DNA from: Alisma plantago-aquatica
Taxonomy: Eukaryota; Streptophyta; Magnoliopsida; Alismatales; Alismataceae
DNA length: 64,000 nucleotides
Reading direction: 5' to 3'
NCBI GenBank assembly: GCA_963693085.1
Contig: OY856412.1
Location: 1,406,642,694 to 1,406,706,693, forward strand
In this document: positions 53,571-64,000 of the stretch, piece after piece
Layout: each line of letters starts with the position of its first letter
Position numbering within the stretch: the first letter of the stretch is position 1
The notes under the pieces: model-generated
The model's database searches: none
The model's input: the letters and a program-made list of their open reading frames with translations, nothing else
What the model was told of the DNA's origin: nothing
Position numbers and translations under genes: made by a program

Positions 53571-54860
53571 ACTGAGTTAGTGAAGAAAGAAGTGGGCAAG
53601 ATCCTGTCGACATGTATCATTTATGCAATTTTTTATTCTATGTGGGTTAGCCCAACTCAGGTAGTTCCTAAGAAAGGGGGATCACTGTCATGAACAATGT
53701 ATCTAATGAGTTGATTTCAACTAGGTTGGTGATGGGGTGGCATGTTTGCATAGATTATCGTCGTTTGAATGTTATCACTTTAAAAGATCATTTTTTGCTA
53801 CCTTTCGTTGATCAAATTTTAGAACGACTCGCCTGTCGTTCACATTTTTTCTTCCTCAACGGGAATTCTGATTACAATAAGATCTCAACCGATCCAAAGG
53901 ACCAGGAGAAATCTACTTTCACCTATCCCTACGACATGTTTGCATATAGACAGATGCCATTCGGCCTTTGTAATGCCCCTGCCACCTTCCAATGTTTTAT
54001 GCTTGCCATCTTCTCTGATATGGTAAAGCGGTGCTTGGAGATGTTTATGGATGATTTTTAGTGTATGGGGAGTCATTTAATGATTGCATGTACAATTTGG
54101 ATAAGGTTTTACAAAGGTGTGAGGACACTCATTTAGTCTTAAATTGGGACAAGTGCCATATGATGGTGAGTGAGGGCATAGTGATGGGACAAAGGTGTCC
54201 AGTAAGTGTATGGAAGTAAAGACGGTTAAGATAGAATTTATCTCCAAACTACCTCCATCAACATATGTGAAAGGAGTAAGGAGCTTTCTGGGACATGTTG
54301 GGTTTTACTGCCAGTTTATCAAAGATTTTTCAAAAATTGCTAAACCCTTGTCAGAACTTTTGGAAAAAGATGCTAAATTTTCCTTTGATGATCAATGATT
54401 GAATACTTTTGAAATATTAAAGGAGAAGCTAAGTTCTGTGCCTATTATGCAGGCTCCTGATTGGAGCCTACCGTTTGAGCTGATGTGTGACGCATTAGAC
54501 TATCTTGTGGGAGCTATGTTGGGACAACACAAAGATAATGTTTCTACCATCATATATTATGCATCCAAAACTTTGAATGATGCACAACTTAATTATATAA
54601 CCATAGAAAAAGAACTCTTAGTAGTTGTTTTTGCATTTGAGAAGTTCCACCAGTACCTAGTAGGGCAAGGATGATTGTTTGGACCGACCTCGCTGCCATC
54701 AAATACATGTTACAAAAGAAAGATGAAAAACCTAGATTTATTAGATGGATTTTATTGTTACATGAATTTGACATAGAAATCAAAGACAAGGCATCGGTGG
54801 AAAATGTGGTAGCAAACCACCTATCTAGGCTGGAAAGAATGAATGAAAAAATGTAGATAT
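53571..54860 (+). pseudogene. Athila-like reverse transcriptase and RNase H, broken
   Basis: RT motifs: CIDYRRLN near 53750; FLNG at about 53852-53863, where the first catalytic Asp is Asn (AAC at 53858-53860); YRQMPFGLCNAPATFQ near 53945; FMDD at 54044-54055, immediately followed by F and TAG at 54059-54061. RNase H: KPLSELLEKDAKFSFDD, CDALDYLVGAMLGQ near 54487, LNYITIEKELL near 54590 and VANHLSRL near 54810. Several frames are needed to follow it. RNase H follows RT and precedes integrase, the gypsy order. Confidence 0.88.
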
Positions 54861-56150
54861 TCCCATTGTTGAGGATTTTCTAGATGAAAAACTCTTTTCT
54901 ATCAAGGCTATGGATCCATGGTTTGCAGATATTGTTAATTATTTAGTCTGCAAAGATATGCCTGCAGATTGGGGGTATCAAGAAAAGAATAAAATTTTCC
55001 ACTCATTGAGGTTTTACATTTGGTATGACCCTATTCTTCTTAAACAATGTAGGAATGGACTTTTGAGGAAGTGTGTACCTGAGTGTGAGGTTGAGAGCAT
55101 TTTGTCACATTTCCATTCTTTTCCTATGGGAGGGCATCATGCTAGCTCTAGGATAGTGGTCAAAGTGTTAGAGAGTGGATTTTATTGGCCAACATTGTTT
55201 AAAGATGCATATGATTTCGTTCGTCATTGTGGTGCATGTCAACATGCAGATAACATTTCTAAGTGACATGAGATTACTTTGAATGTGTTTCAAGAGGTGG
55301 GAGTTTTTGATCTTTGGGGCATTAGTTTCATGGGTCCATTTGTGTCATCTAATTCTAGCCTTTATATTTTACTTGCGATTGACTATGTATCTAAGTGGGT
55401 GTAAGCAATTCCAACCCGCACCAATGACGCTCAAGTGGTGTGCATATTTGTGAAGGATAACATTTTCTACAGGTTTGGTGTCCCCCGATTGATCATTAGT
55501 GATGGTTGATCACATTTCACCAATAAGCAATCCAGAGCCTTACTTAGCAAATATGGGGTGAAACACTGAGTGGGTACTCCTTATCACCAGCAGACACAAG
55601 GCCAAGTGGAGGTGTCCAATAGAGAAGTGAATAAGATTTTGGAAATGACAGTTTCCACTAATAGGACAAATTGGAGTTTCGTGCTTAATGATGATCTTTG
55701 GGCATATTGGATGGCCTATAAATTGCCTATAGGGATGACACCTTTCAGGTTGGTTTACATTCCTGCTTTTCATTTACCAGTAGAGCTTGAACATAAGGCA
55801 AAATGGGCATTAAGAAAGTTAAACTTTGGATTGGATGAAGCAGGTAGGAAAAGATCGTTAGAGCTGAGTGAACTAGATGAGCTTAGGATGGATGCTTATG
55901 AATGTTCTAGGATTTTTAAGGAGAGGACAAAGAAGATTCATGATAGACATATTGTGAATAGGGTGTTTCTTCCAGGCTAAAAGGTTCTCTTTTTTAATTC
56001 CTAACTTAAGTTACATCTGGGAAAACTAAAGTCCAAATGGAGAGGACCATTTGTGATTGAGCGTGTTTTTCCCAATGGTGCAATGAAAATTTAGATGGGA
56101 ATAGGTCATTCCTTGTTCGTGGCCAAATATTGAAGCACTACTATGGTGGG
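54861..56150 (+). pseudogene. Athila-like integrase, broken
   Basis: The HHCC zinc-binding region spans about 55105-55240 (HFHSFPMGGHH ... CGACQ). The catalytic core follows with Asp near 55307 (FDLWGISFMGPF), Asp near 55501 (ISDG) and Glu near 55606 (GQVEVSNREV). In-frame stops: TGA 55264-55266, TAA 55402-55404, TGA 55507-55509, TGA 55567-55569, TAA 55978-55980. The last segment reads KWRGPFVIERVFPNGA in the C-terminal domain. Most stops are one transition away from the codon expected. Confidence 0.88.
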
Positions 56151-56240
56151 GATGGGGAGAAGAGGATAGAAGAGGTACAACTCATGGAGATCCATTAGAT
56201 TCTTACTCTTAGGAATATCTATTCTAGGATGTTAAATAAT

Positions 56241-56264
56241 GGCGCTTGTTGGGAGGCAACCCAA
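56241..56264 (+). other. Conserved post-pol motif of Athila elements
   Basis: GGCGCTTGTTGGGAGGCAAC, directly after pol. In Athila-type elements a very similar phrase lies at the pol-env junction. Its function is unknown to me. Confidence 0.6.
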
Positions 56265-56364
56265 CCTTCATTTTATTTCTATTCATGTTCATTTTCATAA
56301 TATAGTTGTCTTTGTATTTTTATTTTTCTAAAAAAAGGTACCTTGACTCATGTGTGGAGTGTGC

Positions 56365-56900
56365 ATATTTTTCCCAGCTCGGTACTACCAAGATACCCAT
56401 TTGGTAGTACTGAGATTACATTAGTGAGCCAACTGCACAAGCACGATAGACTCGATACCATCGACTCTCCAAGTCGGTACTACAAAGTCTCTGAAGATTT
56501 TTGATCGTTAAGTGATAAGCTCTCGGTAGTATCGACACCCAAGTCAGTACTACTGACTTTTTAGCGCGCCCAGAATCGGAACATTGAGATGAAAATTTTG
56601 AAAGTATCGAGCCATCACTGCCAACTTAGTATTATCAAAATTCCAGTCTGTAGTATGATGCATGATGTCAGCGATCCTTGGATACTTAATTCAACGATAG
56701 ATGCAAGCTTATTCACATGGTTGGTAGTAGCAATCTGTGACTTAAGTCGGTACTAACGACTTGAACTCAGTACTATCGACACCGAGTGATCTGTGCTAGC
56801 ATCATCAAATGTCAGTCGTTAATACATCTGAGCCACATATTTGTACCTGCATCTCGGTACTACCGACACAAAAGTCGGTAGTACCGACTCTGTCCAACTC
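56365..56900 (+). promoter_or_regulatory. TCGGTACTACCGA motif array upstream of env-like ORF
   Basis: About thirteen copies in both orientations of a near-palindrome, GTCGGTACTACCGAC or GTCGGTAGTACCGAC, some degenerate (CAGTACTACTGA, CGGTAGTATCGA). The clearest two form a pair at about 56853-56889. A TATA box follows at once. Confidence 0.7.
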
Positions 56901-56902
56901 AG

Positions 56903-56912
56903 CTATATAAGG
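56903..56912 (+). promoter_or_regulatory. TATA box, candidate internal promoter for env-like ORF
   Basis: CTATATAAGG lies 14 bp after the motif array and about 130 bp before the ATG at 57042. The interval is CT-rich and free of ATG codons apart from the ORF start, as in a short 5' UTR. Confidence 0.55.
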
Positions 56913-57041
56913 AGGAGTGGTGCACCCATTTTCTTCACACCACTTTCTCCACTCTTCCTGTAACTTAGAGAAGAGTTGTGTCGAGCACCGACAATCTTCA
57001 CCGAGCTTCTCTTTCCTAAACCTCTTTCTTGCATTAGCATC

Positions 57042-58250
57042 ATGGCACCAAGGAGAGGCCCTTCTATATCGGCAGATCAAGGTGAGTTGGTCCCTCGACC
57101 AACCCGCATCCAACATCCATCCTCGGAGATCAAGATAGTCTATGAAGAGCTACAGACAAGGTCGATGATACCAACGTGATATGGAGACCGCACATTGATT
57201 GAAAGAGTGGTCTTTACCAAAAACATGTGATGGGTATGTCATAAGCAGCTCAGGGAGGGAGACAATCCTTTCTTTAGTGACTGGCAGACTTACTCGAAAT
57301 TCATCATTGAGTTCTTGGTGTCGCTAGATGTTCTTGTCGCCCCCGAGTAGAAGTTAGGAGGCGAATGGTGGGAAGGTAGAGTCAACTTCCGCCTCTTCAA
57401 CAAAAATTACTCCATCACTTTGTGGGCCTTTAACCACATATTCAACTGGGCCTACATCTCGGAATGCTCGACCCCTTCTGACTTTGACTTTGACTTGGCT
57501 TGGGAGTAGTTGACTGAGGTGCTAGAGGGCTTTCGCATAAGTGGTCATGTCAACTCTGTTACTGACATTAAGCACCCCTTTGCTCGAATCCTTCACCGCC
57601 ACTACACCAACACCATATTTGCTTGTTCCGGTCAAGCTCAAGGAAAGGTTCAACATGCAGACATTTACTTCCTCTACAGCTATTGGAAGGGGAGACCGTC
57701 AACTTTGAAGACTTCCTTCTTCTCCACATGATCTTTGTTTGGAACAATGTGACAAGGAAAGCGCCGATTGTATTTGGGGGTCTCATCACCCCCATTGCAT
57801 TACACTTTTGCCTTGATTTGTCCACCCTTGCACCCTTGGCAGATACAAAGAAGCTGGACGTCCTGCACTTCTTCAAGGCGACCCTCCTTAGCTTTCACCA
57901 CAACGTGCTCTATGCGCATTGCACATGTCATGGAACGTTTAGGGAGCGAAGCCTCCCTGGACCCCATCTTCAACTTGCACAGAGTGAACCATCTTCAGTG
58001 GCCACTAGATGAGGGGGAGGTAGAAGATCCACCCAGGGAAACAACTCAACACGATGACGAGGAGAAAAGTGATGACAAATCTGACAGTGTTGAGGAAGTA
58101 GATCCCACCATCCCCATCACTAGGAAAGCGTTCCCGCACAAATGGGCCCACACCTACACCGCCTCGACTTCTTCTACCCCACCCTATTCCCAAGAGGAGC
58201 AAGACCCGTACAACATGGTAGGTATGTATACCATGCTGTAAGAGATCCAT
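57042..58250 (+). pseudogene. Athila-type env-like/ORF-1 protein, broken
   Basis: ATG at 57042 (MAPRRGPSISADQ). The frame has stops at 57177, near 57228, near 57347 and near 57508, then continues to 57731. RVNFRLFNKNYSI, HPFARILHRHYTN and PIVFGGLITPIALHF resemble the Arabidopsis retrotransposon ORF-1 (ATHILA) family, whose members lie downstream of pol. From about 57660 to 57940 the best match is in another frame; the original frame resumes with an acidic, Asp/Glu-rich tail. I see no signal peptide or membrane segment, so env-like refers to position only. Its role is unknown. Confidence 0.6.
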
Positions 58251-58608
58251 ACTAGATAATAGTAGCATCAGGTGACGTTGGCTGGTGTGCAAGACAGTCA
58301 AGGAAGGTTTTACCAAACCCAACAGGTGATATACAAAAATGAACGCCTTCTCTTGGCCAACCAAGAGAATGTCCACATGCACCTGTAGTGGATGGAGCAG
58401 TACCAGCATCCCTTCTTTGACCACTATTAGAACTAGGGGTACTTTGGAGGGTACCCATAGCCACAGTAGATGCCACCATTTGATCTATCTTTTCAGGGGA
58501 TGTTTCCATGTCATGACCCCAAAATGCCTCATCCACCTCCATTTTGAGCATTGGTACCGCTTTTCCACCTCTTGAGTGTGAGTATTGACTATGTGGACAT
58601 GTCAAATT

Positions 58609-58626
58609 CAAGCTTGGGGGAGCTGG
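58609..58626 (+). other. Polypurine tract of the Athila-like element
   Basis: CAAGCTTGGGGGAGCTGG, a typical AAGCTTGGGGGAG context near the 3' end of Athila elements. In some members a non-coding stretch separates it from the LTR. Confidence 0.65.
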
Positions 58627-59396
58627 AACATCATTCTATCTTAGTTTTTATAGTTTTTCTTGCATTTTTTATCTTAGTTGTTTTATTTTTAGTTTGAATC
58701 ATGCATTTTAGGATCCACACCTATCTAGTGTAATCATGGAGTAGTATTGTATGGTTGCATTTGTCAATTCATAGGTGTTAGTGCAATGAAATGTTTATGT
58801 ATTCATAGCTTTAGTTGTGACATCTTTGTGAATCACCTCTCGAGGAAGTGTTTAGTTAAATCAACTCTAGGATATAGGATATGAATGAACATCTAATCAA
58901 AATGGGAAGGTGAATGAAGATGTTTTTTAGCCTAAGCTGATCAAACCTTTAATGAGATCTTAAATGGAAATCTAAGAAAGAAACCTTAAGATCACACTGT
59001 GCACATGCCATTAAAGAGGGACTCATCATAATTCAATGAAAGGCATTGTCTCTTAGTTATGTGATTCCATCAATCTTTGCCATCTAATTTTGAATCACCA
59101 CCTCAAGATAAACAAGTGATCCAACTTATTTCTTTTGGTTGCACTGCATGGCATGATAGGTGGCATGGTAGGTTAGTTCTTATCCTCATATGCATTTGAA
59201 AAAAAAACACAAAATTTACATTTGTATGCATGAACAATCTTAATGTATATTGATAACCTCTCACTTTGTGAAGTTATTTTATTGGTTTTCCCTTGTTTTC
59301 CATACTCTTTCTTGGATGAATTAGATAGAATCATTAACTCTTTACCTTATTGCTGACACATCAATAGATTAACTTTTCTCTTCCTTATCCTTGCAG

Positions 59397-59500
59397 AAAA
59401 AAAAAATTACAAGACCGTTCAAGCCCAAACGGTCCCAAGACCATTCAAGCCCAAACGGTCCCAAGACCGTTCAAGCCCAAACGACCCCAAGACCGCTTAA
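59397..59500 (+). repeat. 26-bp tandem repeat with inverted AACGGTC/GACCGTT
   Basis: Three to four units of AAGACCGTTCAAGCCCAAAC plus GGTCCC. Each unit holds GACCGTT and AACGGTC as an inverted pair. It passes directly into the 17-bp array. Confidence 0.8.
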
Positions 59501-59787
59501 ACCCAAACGGGTTCAGTGCCCAAACGGGTTCAGCAACCAAACGGGTTCAGCGCCCAAACGAGTTCAGCGCCCAAACGGGTTCAGCAACCAAACGGGTTCA
59601 GCACCCAAACGGGTTCAGCACCCAAACGGGTTCAGCACCCAAACGGGTTCAGCAACCAAACGGGTTCAGCACCCAAACGGGTTCAGCGCCCAAACGGGTT
59701 CAGCAACCAAACGGGTTCAGCAACCAAATGGGTTCAGCGCCCAAACGAGTTCAGTTCCCAAATGAGTTCAGCACCCAAACAGGTTCA
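59501..59787 (+). promoter_or_regulatory. 17-copy, 17-bp tandem array upstream of TATA box
   Basis: Unit CCCAAACGGGTTCAGCG with small changes, about 17 copies. Because 17 is not a multiple of three, all frames stay open and give repetitive ORFs (59391-59809) that are not genes. It ends 25 bp before the TATA box. Confidence 0.85.
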
Positions 59788-59811
59788 AGACCGTTTGGGC
59801 TCCACTTAAAC

Positions 59812-59820
59812 CTATAAATA
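59812..59820 (+). promoter_or_regulatory. TATA box of the second Athila-like LTR
   Basis: CTATAAATA in the context ACCTATAAATATGACC, just downstream of the tandem array. Confidence 0.65.
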
Positions 59821-61022
59821 TGACCCAAAGGGGTCCTCATTAGGGGGGAACTCTCAGACGCCCAAAGGCTGCCTCTCTAGTTCCAGAGCATTTCCATACT
59901 TCATCCATCGCCCCAAGGCTGCCGGTTTGAGATCCACATTCCATCATCAAGCTACCTTCTCTCTCAACAACAAAGAAGGTGGGAAGAGAAGATCTATCAT
60001 CAAAGCAGCCACGAAGTGCGAAGATCGTTTCTCTCTTCACCAAGGGTTCAACCTTCCCTCCTCCGTGGAGATGACGTTCCTTCTCTCTCTTCTTACCTCC
60101 TTCTTTGTTTTTGATATGAGCGAGTAGTCCCGTTCACTAGGGTGCGGGCAGTAGCCCCGCTACCCATGTTTTCATTCCATGCAATGTAATTCAACCGTTT
60201 GCAATAGAGATACTCTTCTTTTTGGTTCAACATCAATCGTTTAATGAATGTTTGTTGCTTGATCATCAACTTGTGTTATCTATTGTCTATCGGTATGAAT
60301 TGTCTACGTTTGTACTCTTAGATATGAATATCGATTGAATGTTGGTTTTGGATGTATGTAGTCACCATTTGTCTGTCTCGGTATCTAGGAGTGCTTTCAT
60401 GAGTGGAGTAAACTCACTCCCATCGTTGCACTTTCACACTATGAAATGGAATCAGTTGACGTATGAAAGTGCAACCTTGGTAAGGTCGAGGAACACACTT
60501 TATGAAGGAGTAATGCAAAGAAAGTGACCATTCATTATGGGATGGTTGGCGTTGCAATACTCCACACTTCTCGTAGTTAGTTATCCGAAAGGAAACTAAG
60601 TCTACAAGATACTAACTGATTAGACTCTCTTTGCAGGTTGTTTTATTATGTTGCATGTTTTGATCCATGTGTAGTGGCGTGAAACCTGATAACATCCTAG
60701 TGGTTTTTAATCATTGTTTACAACCTTAATTTCCACTTCCTTGCTTTTACTTTCCTCGCACCTAGCTTAAACAACCAAATCAAACTTTCGATCTAAATAT
60801 CAACTGTTAAGTAGTTAAGTACGACTAAAACGTTTTCCATCTTGTTAAACTCTAAGCAAGACCGTTGTCCCATGGATCCGACCCTTAAACTATACTACGA
60901 TAAGACTTCCGCGTGTTTTAGCACACGTGGGTGGAGATCTTACCATAGTACAAGCAAGGCTAAACCTAGAGATTCATCATCTCTAGGATTTTTAGTGGCG
61001 TTGCAAAACTCCATCAAAAAAT

Positions 61023-61040
61023 TGGCGCCGTTGCCGGGGA
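61023..61040 (+). other. Primer-binding site (Asp tRNA)
   Basis: TGGCGCCGTTGCCGGGGA, an 18-nt complement of the 3' end of plant tRNA-Asp(GUC), as used by Athila elements. It lies six bases after the LTR end. Confidence 0.93.
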
Positions 61041-61188
61041 CAACGGAACATTTTAGTTTTTACTTAACAACTTCTTGGTTGATTAGGATTTTACACTTTT
61101 TGATAACTACTCCAAATCTTCTTGTTTTCTTCGTTTCCTTCCATTATCTAAATGTGCGAATTTCTTTCTACTCAGGTAGAAAACGTGT

Positions 61189-64000
61189 ATGAAAACCCCG
61201 CATCACATCAGATTCTCCCCTGAACCAGAGTACGACTCTGAGGTAGAAATAAGTTTCCACCGAAGGATTAGACTTAACCGCCAAAGAGCCAGACAGATGG
61301 CTGAAGAGAAACGCCTCGTTGTAGAAAGAGTTAACACCGCCATAGCTGCACAATGAGCACAACTCATCGCTGACACTCGTGCTCAAGTGCAAGCCGAGAT
61401 TCAAGCTGAGGAACAAGCCCGCATCCAAGCTGAGAACGCTGCTGCTCAATTAGCGTTAAGAAACAAGCAACTGTGGGACTACACAGTCCCAAAGAATTAT
61501 GAAGATGATCACCCAGTCCGACCACCAATTATTAACATACCAAACTTTGAAATCCGGACGCAATGGATCCAGATCATGCAAGGCATCTCTTTCTCTGGAG
61601 GACCTGGAGACGATTGCATGGATCATCTTAAGAGATTCAAGTCACTCTGCCGACTTGTACCTCAAGCAGGAGTTGCCTTTGAAGCAATAATGTTACACCT
61701 CTTCCACTTCACCTTATCTGGAAGAGCGCTAAGCTGGTACAATGCTTTAGATAGACATCCTATCATCACTACTTGGACTCCCTTAGAAGAAAAGTTTCTT
61801 GAGAAATTCTTTCCACCTTCACTAACCTATGAGATTAGGGGACAGATTAACCACTTTGCCCAACTACCTGGAGAAACACTTGCGGAAGCTTGGGAAAGAT
61901 TCAAGGAACTCCTAAGGAAATGCCCTCACCATGGCATATCCCAAAATCAACTGATAGAAACATTCTATAGAGGAGTGAGTGATGATATCAAGCAATTTTT
62001 AGATTCCTCATCTGGAGGAAACTTTATGAGAAAGAACTATGAAGATGCTTGGAATATAGTTACGTTAGGGGCCGAGAACCAATCCAATTGGGGAAGGTCA
62101 TCCAACCAATCCAAGGGAGTTCTTAAAGTCTACAAGGCTAAAGAATCTATGGAACTCAAGGCCATTGCAGAATCCCTGAAGACTATTGCTAACAAGCAAC
62201 AAGCACTCGAAACTTCTTTCGGAGAATACGACAAGAAGAAAAACTCTCATGTTCATCAAGTAAAAGCAGCTACTGGAACTTGTGAAGCCTATCATGCATC
62301 TGATCATCCCACATTATCATGTGGTCTGTTATACAATGTTATGATGGATCTACAACCACCAGTGCCGCAATACGAACCCATTATTGAACATCCTGAGGAC
62401 CAAATGCTAGATCAAGTCAACTCCATTCACTCAATACCTGGCCAGGTGTATTACAATCCAGACAAACCAAGAAACCACCCTGGTTTTCAATACGGGAATC
62501 CTGCAGGAACTGCCAATCCACAACAACAAACACAATGTGGATCTTTCAATAGACAACTACCAGGATTTCAGAATAACTTCAACCAAAATCAGGGGAATTA
62601 TAGAAATGGGTTCCAACGATCCAATTATCCTAGGAATCCCTCTTACCAATATACCCATCCAGGACTGCACCCACAGCTGCAACAACCTCAGTTGCAGCAG
62701 CCACAACAACCGCAGTTAACAACACCCCCACAGCAACCACAAGGGAAGCAAGTCACTCAATATCAACAGAGGAGTCCTCCTCCTCAACCATCTGATGAAA
62801 TATCTTTGATTAGACAGATGCTACAATCTCAGCAAACTATGCTTGCAAACCAACAGGCTCAATAAAAGGTTGTAGAGGCCCAATTAGCACAGATTGCTGC
62901 TCAGTTGAAACCACCAGCAGGTACCTTTGCTGGGCAACCAGAGGCAAACCCAAGACATGACCAAAATAGACCTGAGCAACTGAATGTTGTAACCACAAGG
63001 TCTGGTCGTGTCCTTCCTGATACCACTAAAATCACCCATGATGATGATGATGTAGCTATTCTTTCCCCAACAGGAAGCTCAACTCATGAAAAGGAAAAAT
63101 CTACTAATACCACTGAAAGGGAAAAAGAAAAGGAACCAATGCCAGAATTTCCACCCAGAATTCCTTATCCGTACAGGCTGAAAGGAACCAAAATGGACAC
63201 TAGGTTCCAGAAATTCAAAGAAGCTATGAAGAAACTATACATTGATATCCCATTCCTCGATGCTCTTTCCGAAGTGCCCGCTTGGGCTAAATACCTAAAA
63301 ACCCTGTTGTCAAGAAAATATATGACAGAAGAGCACGAAACAGTGAAACTAGCTCAGACCACTTCAGACATTCTGCTTAACAAAATGCCAAAGAAAAAGA
63401 AAGACCCAGGTTCTTTCGGTATTCAGTGTTCAATTGGAAATGGCTCCAGCAAGAAAGGATTAGCTGATTTAGGAGCAAGTATATCCATTATGCCCTATTC
63501 TATGTGTAAAAGATTAGGCTTCACTGATTTTTTACCTACGAAAATGACAATTCAGTTAGCCGACTCTACCATAACTGCTCCCCTTGGAATTATTGAGGAT
63601 ATACCTGTCAGGATAGGAACGAATTCTTATGTTCCGTGCGATTTCGTTATTATGGACATTCAAGAAGACCTAAGATACCCGATAATCTTCGGCAGACCTT
63701 TCCTAGCTACCGCCCGAGCACTTATCGATGTAGAAGCAGGAACTATTATCTTGAGACTTGGGAAGGAAGCTTTTCAGTTCAGAGTCCTTAATAGCATGAA
63801 AGGTCCAAGCATTCAAGAGGAAGTTTTTCTCCTGGATGCTATATATCAAATGTCCCAATTAGAAATGTCTGAACCCTCTGATGATTTAGAAAATACCTTG
63901 ACAAATCCGGAAGTAGAATTCTCAGCAAATGAACTTGTGCAACAATGCCTTCAATACTTAGAAAAAGCTAAAGAAGCCCCAACAGCCACCTTTGAAGAAC
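61189..64000 (+). pseudogene. Athila-like gag-protease, two in-frame stops, incomplete at window end
   Basis: ATG at 61189 (MKTPHHIRFSPEPEYDSE). One frame runs to the window end with only TGA at 61354-61356 and TAA at 62863-62865. Gag: a charged coiled region (EIQAEEQARIQAENAAAQ), retrotransposon gag core with LSGRALSWYNAL, FLEKFFPP and CPHHGIS, then a Gln/Pro-rich tail (about 62480-62860) and no CCHC knuckle seen. After the second stop: VTTRSGRVLP, IPYPYRLKGTKMDTRFQKF, then protease with D-L-G-A-S (Asp codon 63466-63468) and IIFGRPFLATARALIDV. The first stop is one transition from CGA. DLGA instead of DTG or DSG is usual in this lineage. Confidence 0.88.

Larger units (their letters stand above)
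42200..58626 (+). mobile_element. Decayed Athila-like Ty3/gypsy element, split by a nested insertion
   Basis: Gag (42200-43834), interruption by the non-coding LTR element (43840-52487), then protease, RT, RNase H, integrase, the GGCGCTTGTTGGGAGGCAAC motif, a motif array with TATA box, an env-like ORF and a polypurine tract. The frame reads through when the insertion and one copy of TCATG are removed. Many stop codons and several frameshifts are present. Its 5' LTR is not seen. The 3' LTR should start after 58626 and may be continuous with the LTR preceding the second Athila-like element. Confidence 0.85.
58627..61016 (+). repeat. LTR (start not resolved) of the second Athila-like element
   Basis: Ends TCCATCA at 61016, seven bases before the Asp-tRNA PBS. 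It contains a 17-bp tandem array, a TATA box at 59812 and a typical CT-rich R region. I could not fix the TG start; 58627-59390 is AT-rich without features and may belong to the first element. Confidence 0.6.
61017..64000 (+). mobile_element. Second Athila-like Ty3/gypsy element, interior, runs off window
   Basis: Interior starting after the LTR end at 61016, with PBS, short leader, gag and protease. It differs clearly in gag sequence from the first Athila-like element, so it is another family. Only two stop codons are seen in more than 2.8 kb, so it is better preserved. RT and integrase would lie beyond the window. Confidence 0.9.

Noticed and set aside
57042..58250. True viral-type envelope gene
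   Set aside because: No signal peptide, membrane segment or cleavage site is visible; only position and ATHILA-family similarity support the label env-like.
59397..59787. CRISPR-like array
   Set aside because: Contiguous tandem units without spacers, in plant retrotransposon DNA.
59391..59809. Repetitive ORFs with KRVQ/QPNGFS units, as a possible repeat protein
   Set aside because: A 17-bp DNA repeat keeps all frames open; no start context or conservation supports translation, and it lies just upstream of a TATA box in an LTR.

Overview
This window is plant nuclear DNA made almost entirely of transposable elements, most of them nested or decayed. I see no convincing host gene, rRNA gene or CRISPR array. 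The diagnostic parts are a Ty1/copia polyprotein, a CACTA (En/Spm) TNP2 transposase, Athila-like Ty3/gypsy gag-pol with an env-like ORF, initiator-Met-tRNA and Asp-tRNA primer-binding sites, a LINE tail with a zf-RVT and an RNase H domain, and long (TA)n tracts. This combination fits a large, repeat-rich angiosperm genome. I cannot name the species.

Layout. (1) 1-7841: a Ty1/copia element whose 5' LTR is cut by the window edge. It has an initiator-Met PBS, a long leader, an internally deleted gag, protease, integrase, a 1-nt frameshift, RT, RNase H and a 2,224-bp 3' LTR. (2) 7842-13127: part of a minus-strand LTR element with a 3.3-kb LTR and its PBS; the copia element appears inserted in its leader. 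(3) 13330-18600: a diverged relative of the copia LTR, then a 2-kb field of GATGGTT-like motifs and probable LTR debris. (4) 18600-29994: mostly anonymous AT-rich sequence with one gypsy-type LTR-like block (22.3-24.5 kb). (5) 29995-36026: a complete CACTA element with matching 3-bp target duplication, a broken TNP2 gene and remnants of a Ulp1-type protease gene. (6) 36030-40040: anonymous DNA, a MITE in a (TA)n tract, three tRNA-like units and a G-rich block. (7) 40041-41640: a 5'-truncated minus-strand LINE tail. (8) 42200-58626: an old Athila-like element split in gag by a young non-coding LTR element (43840-52487) with two LTRs of identical length and a 5-bp target duplication. (9) 59400-64000: LTR and gag-protease of a second, better preserved Athila-like element that runs off the window.

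Two patterns stand out. First, six unrelated promoter-like regions share one design: an array of short, often palindromic motifs lies directly upstream of a TATA box, with a different core sequence in each. One of these lies between pol and the env-like ORF and looks like an internal promoter for that ORF. Second, each LTR of the young non-coding element carries four consecutive hairpins with a near-constant 17-nt loop and stems that differ in sequence but remain perfectly paired.

Relative ages follow from nesting and LTR divergence by eye: Athila copy oldest, copia younger (about 2% LTR divergence), non-coding LTR element youngest (about 0.4%).
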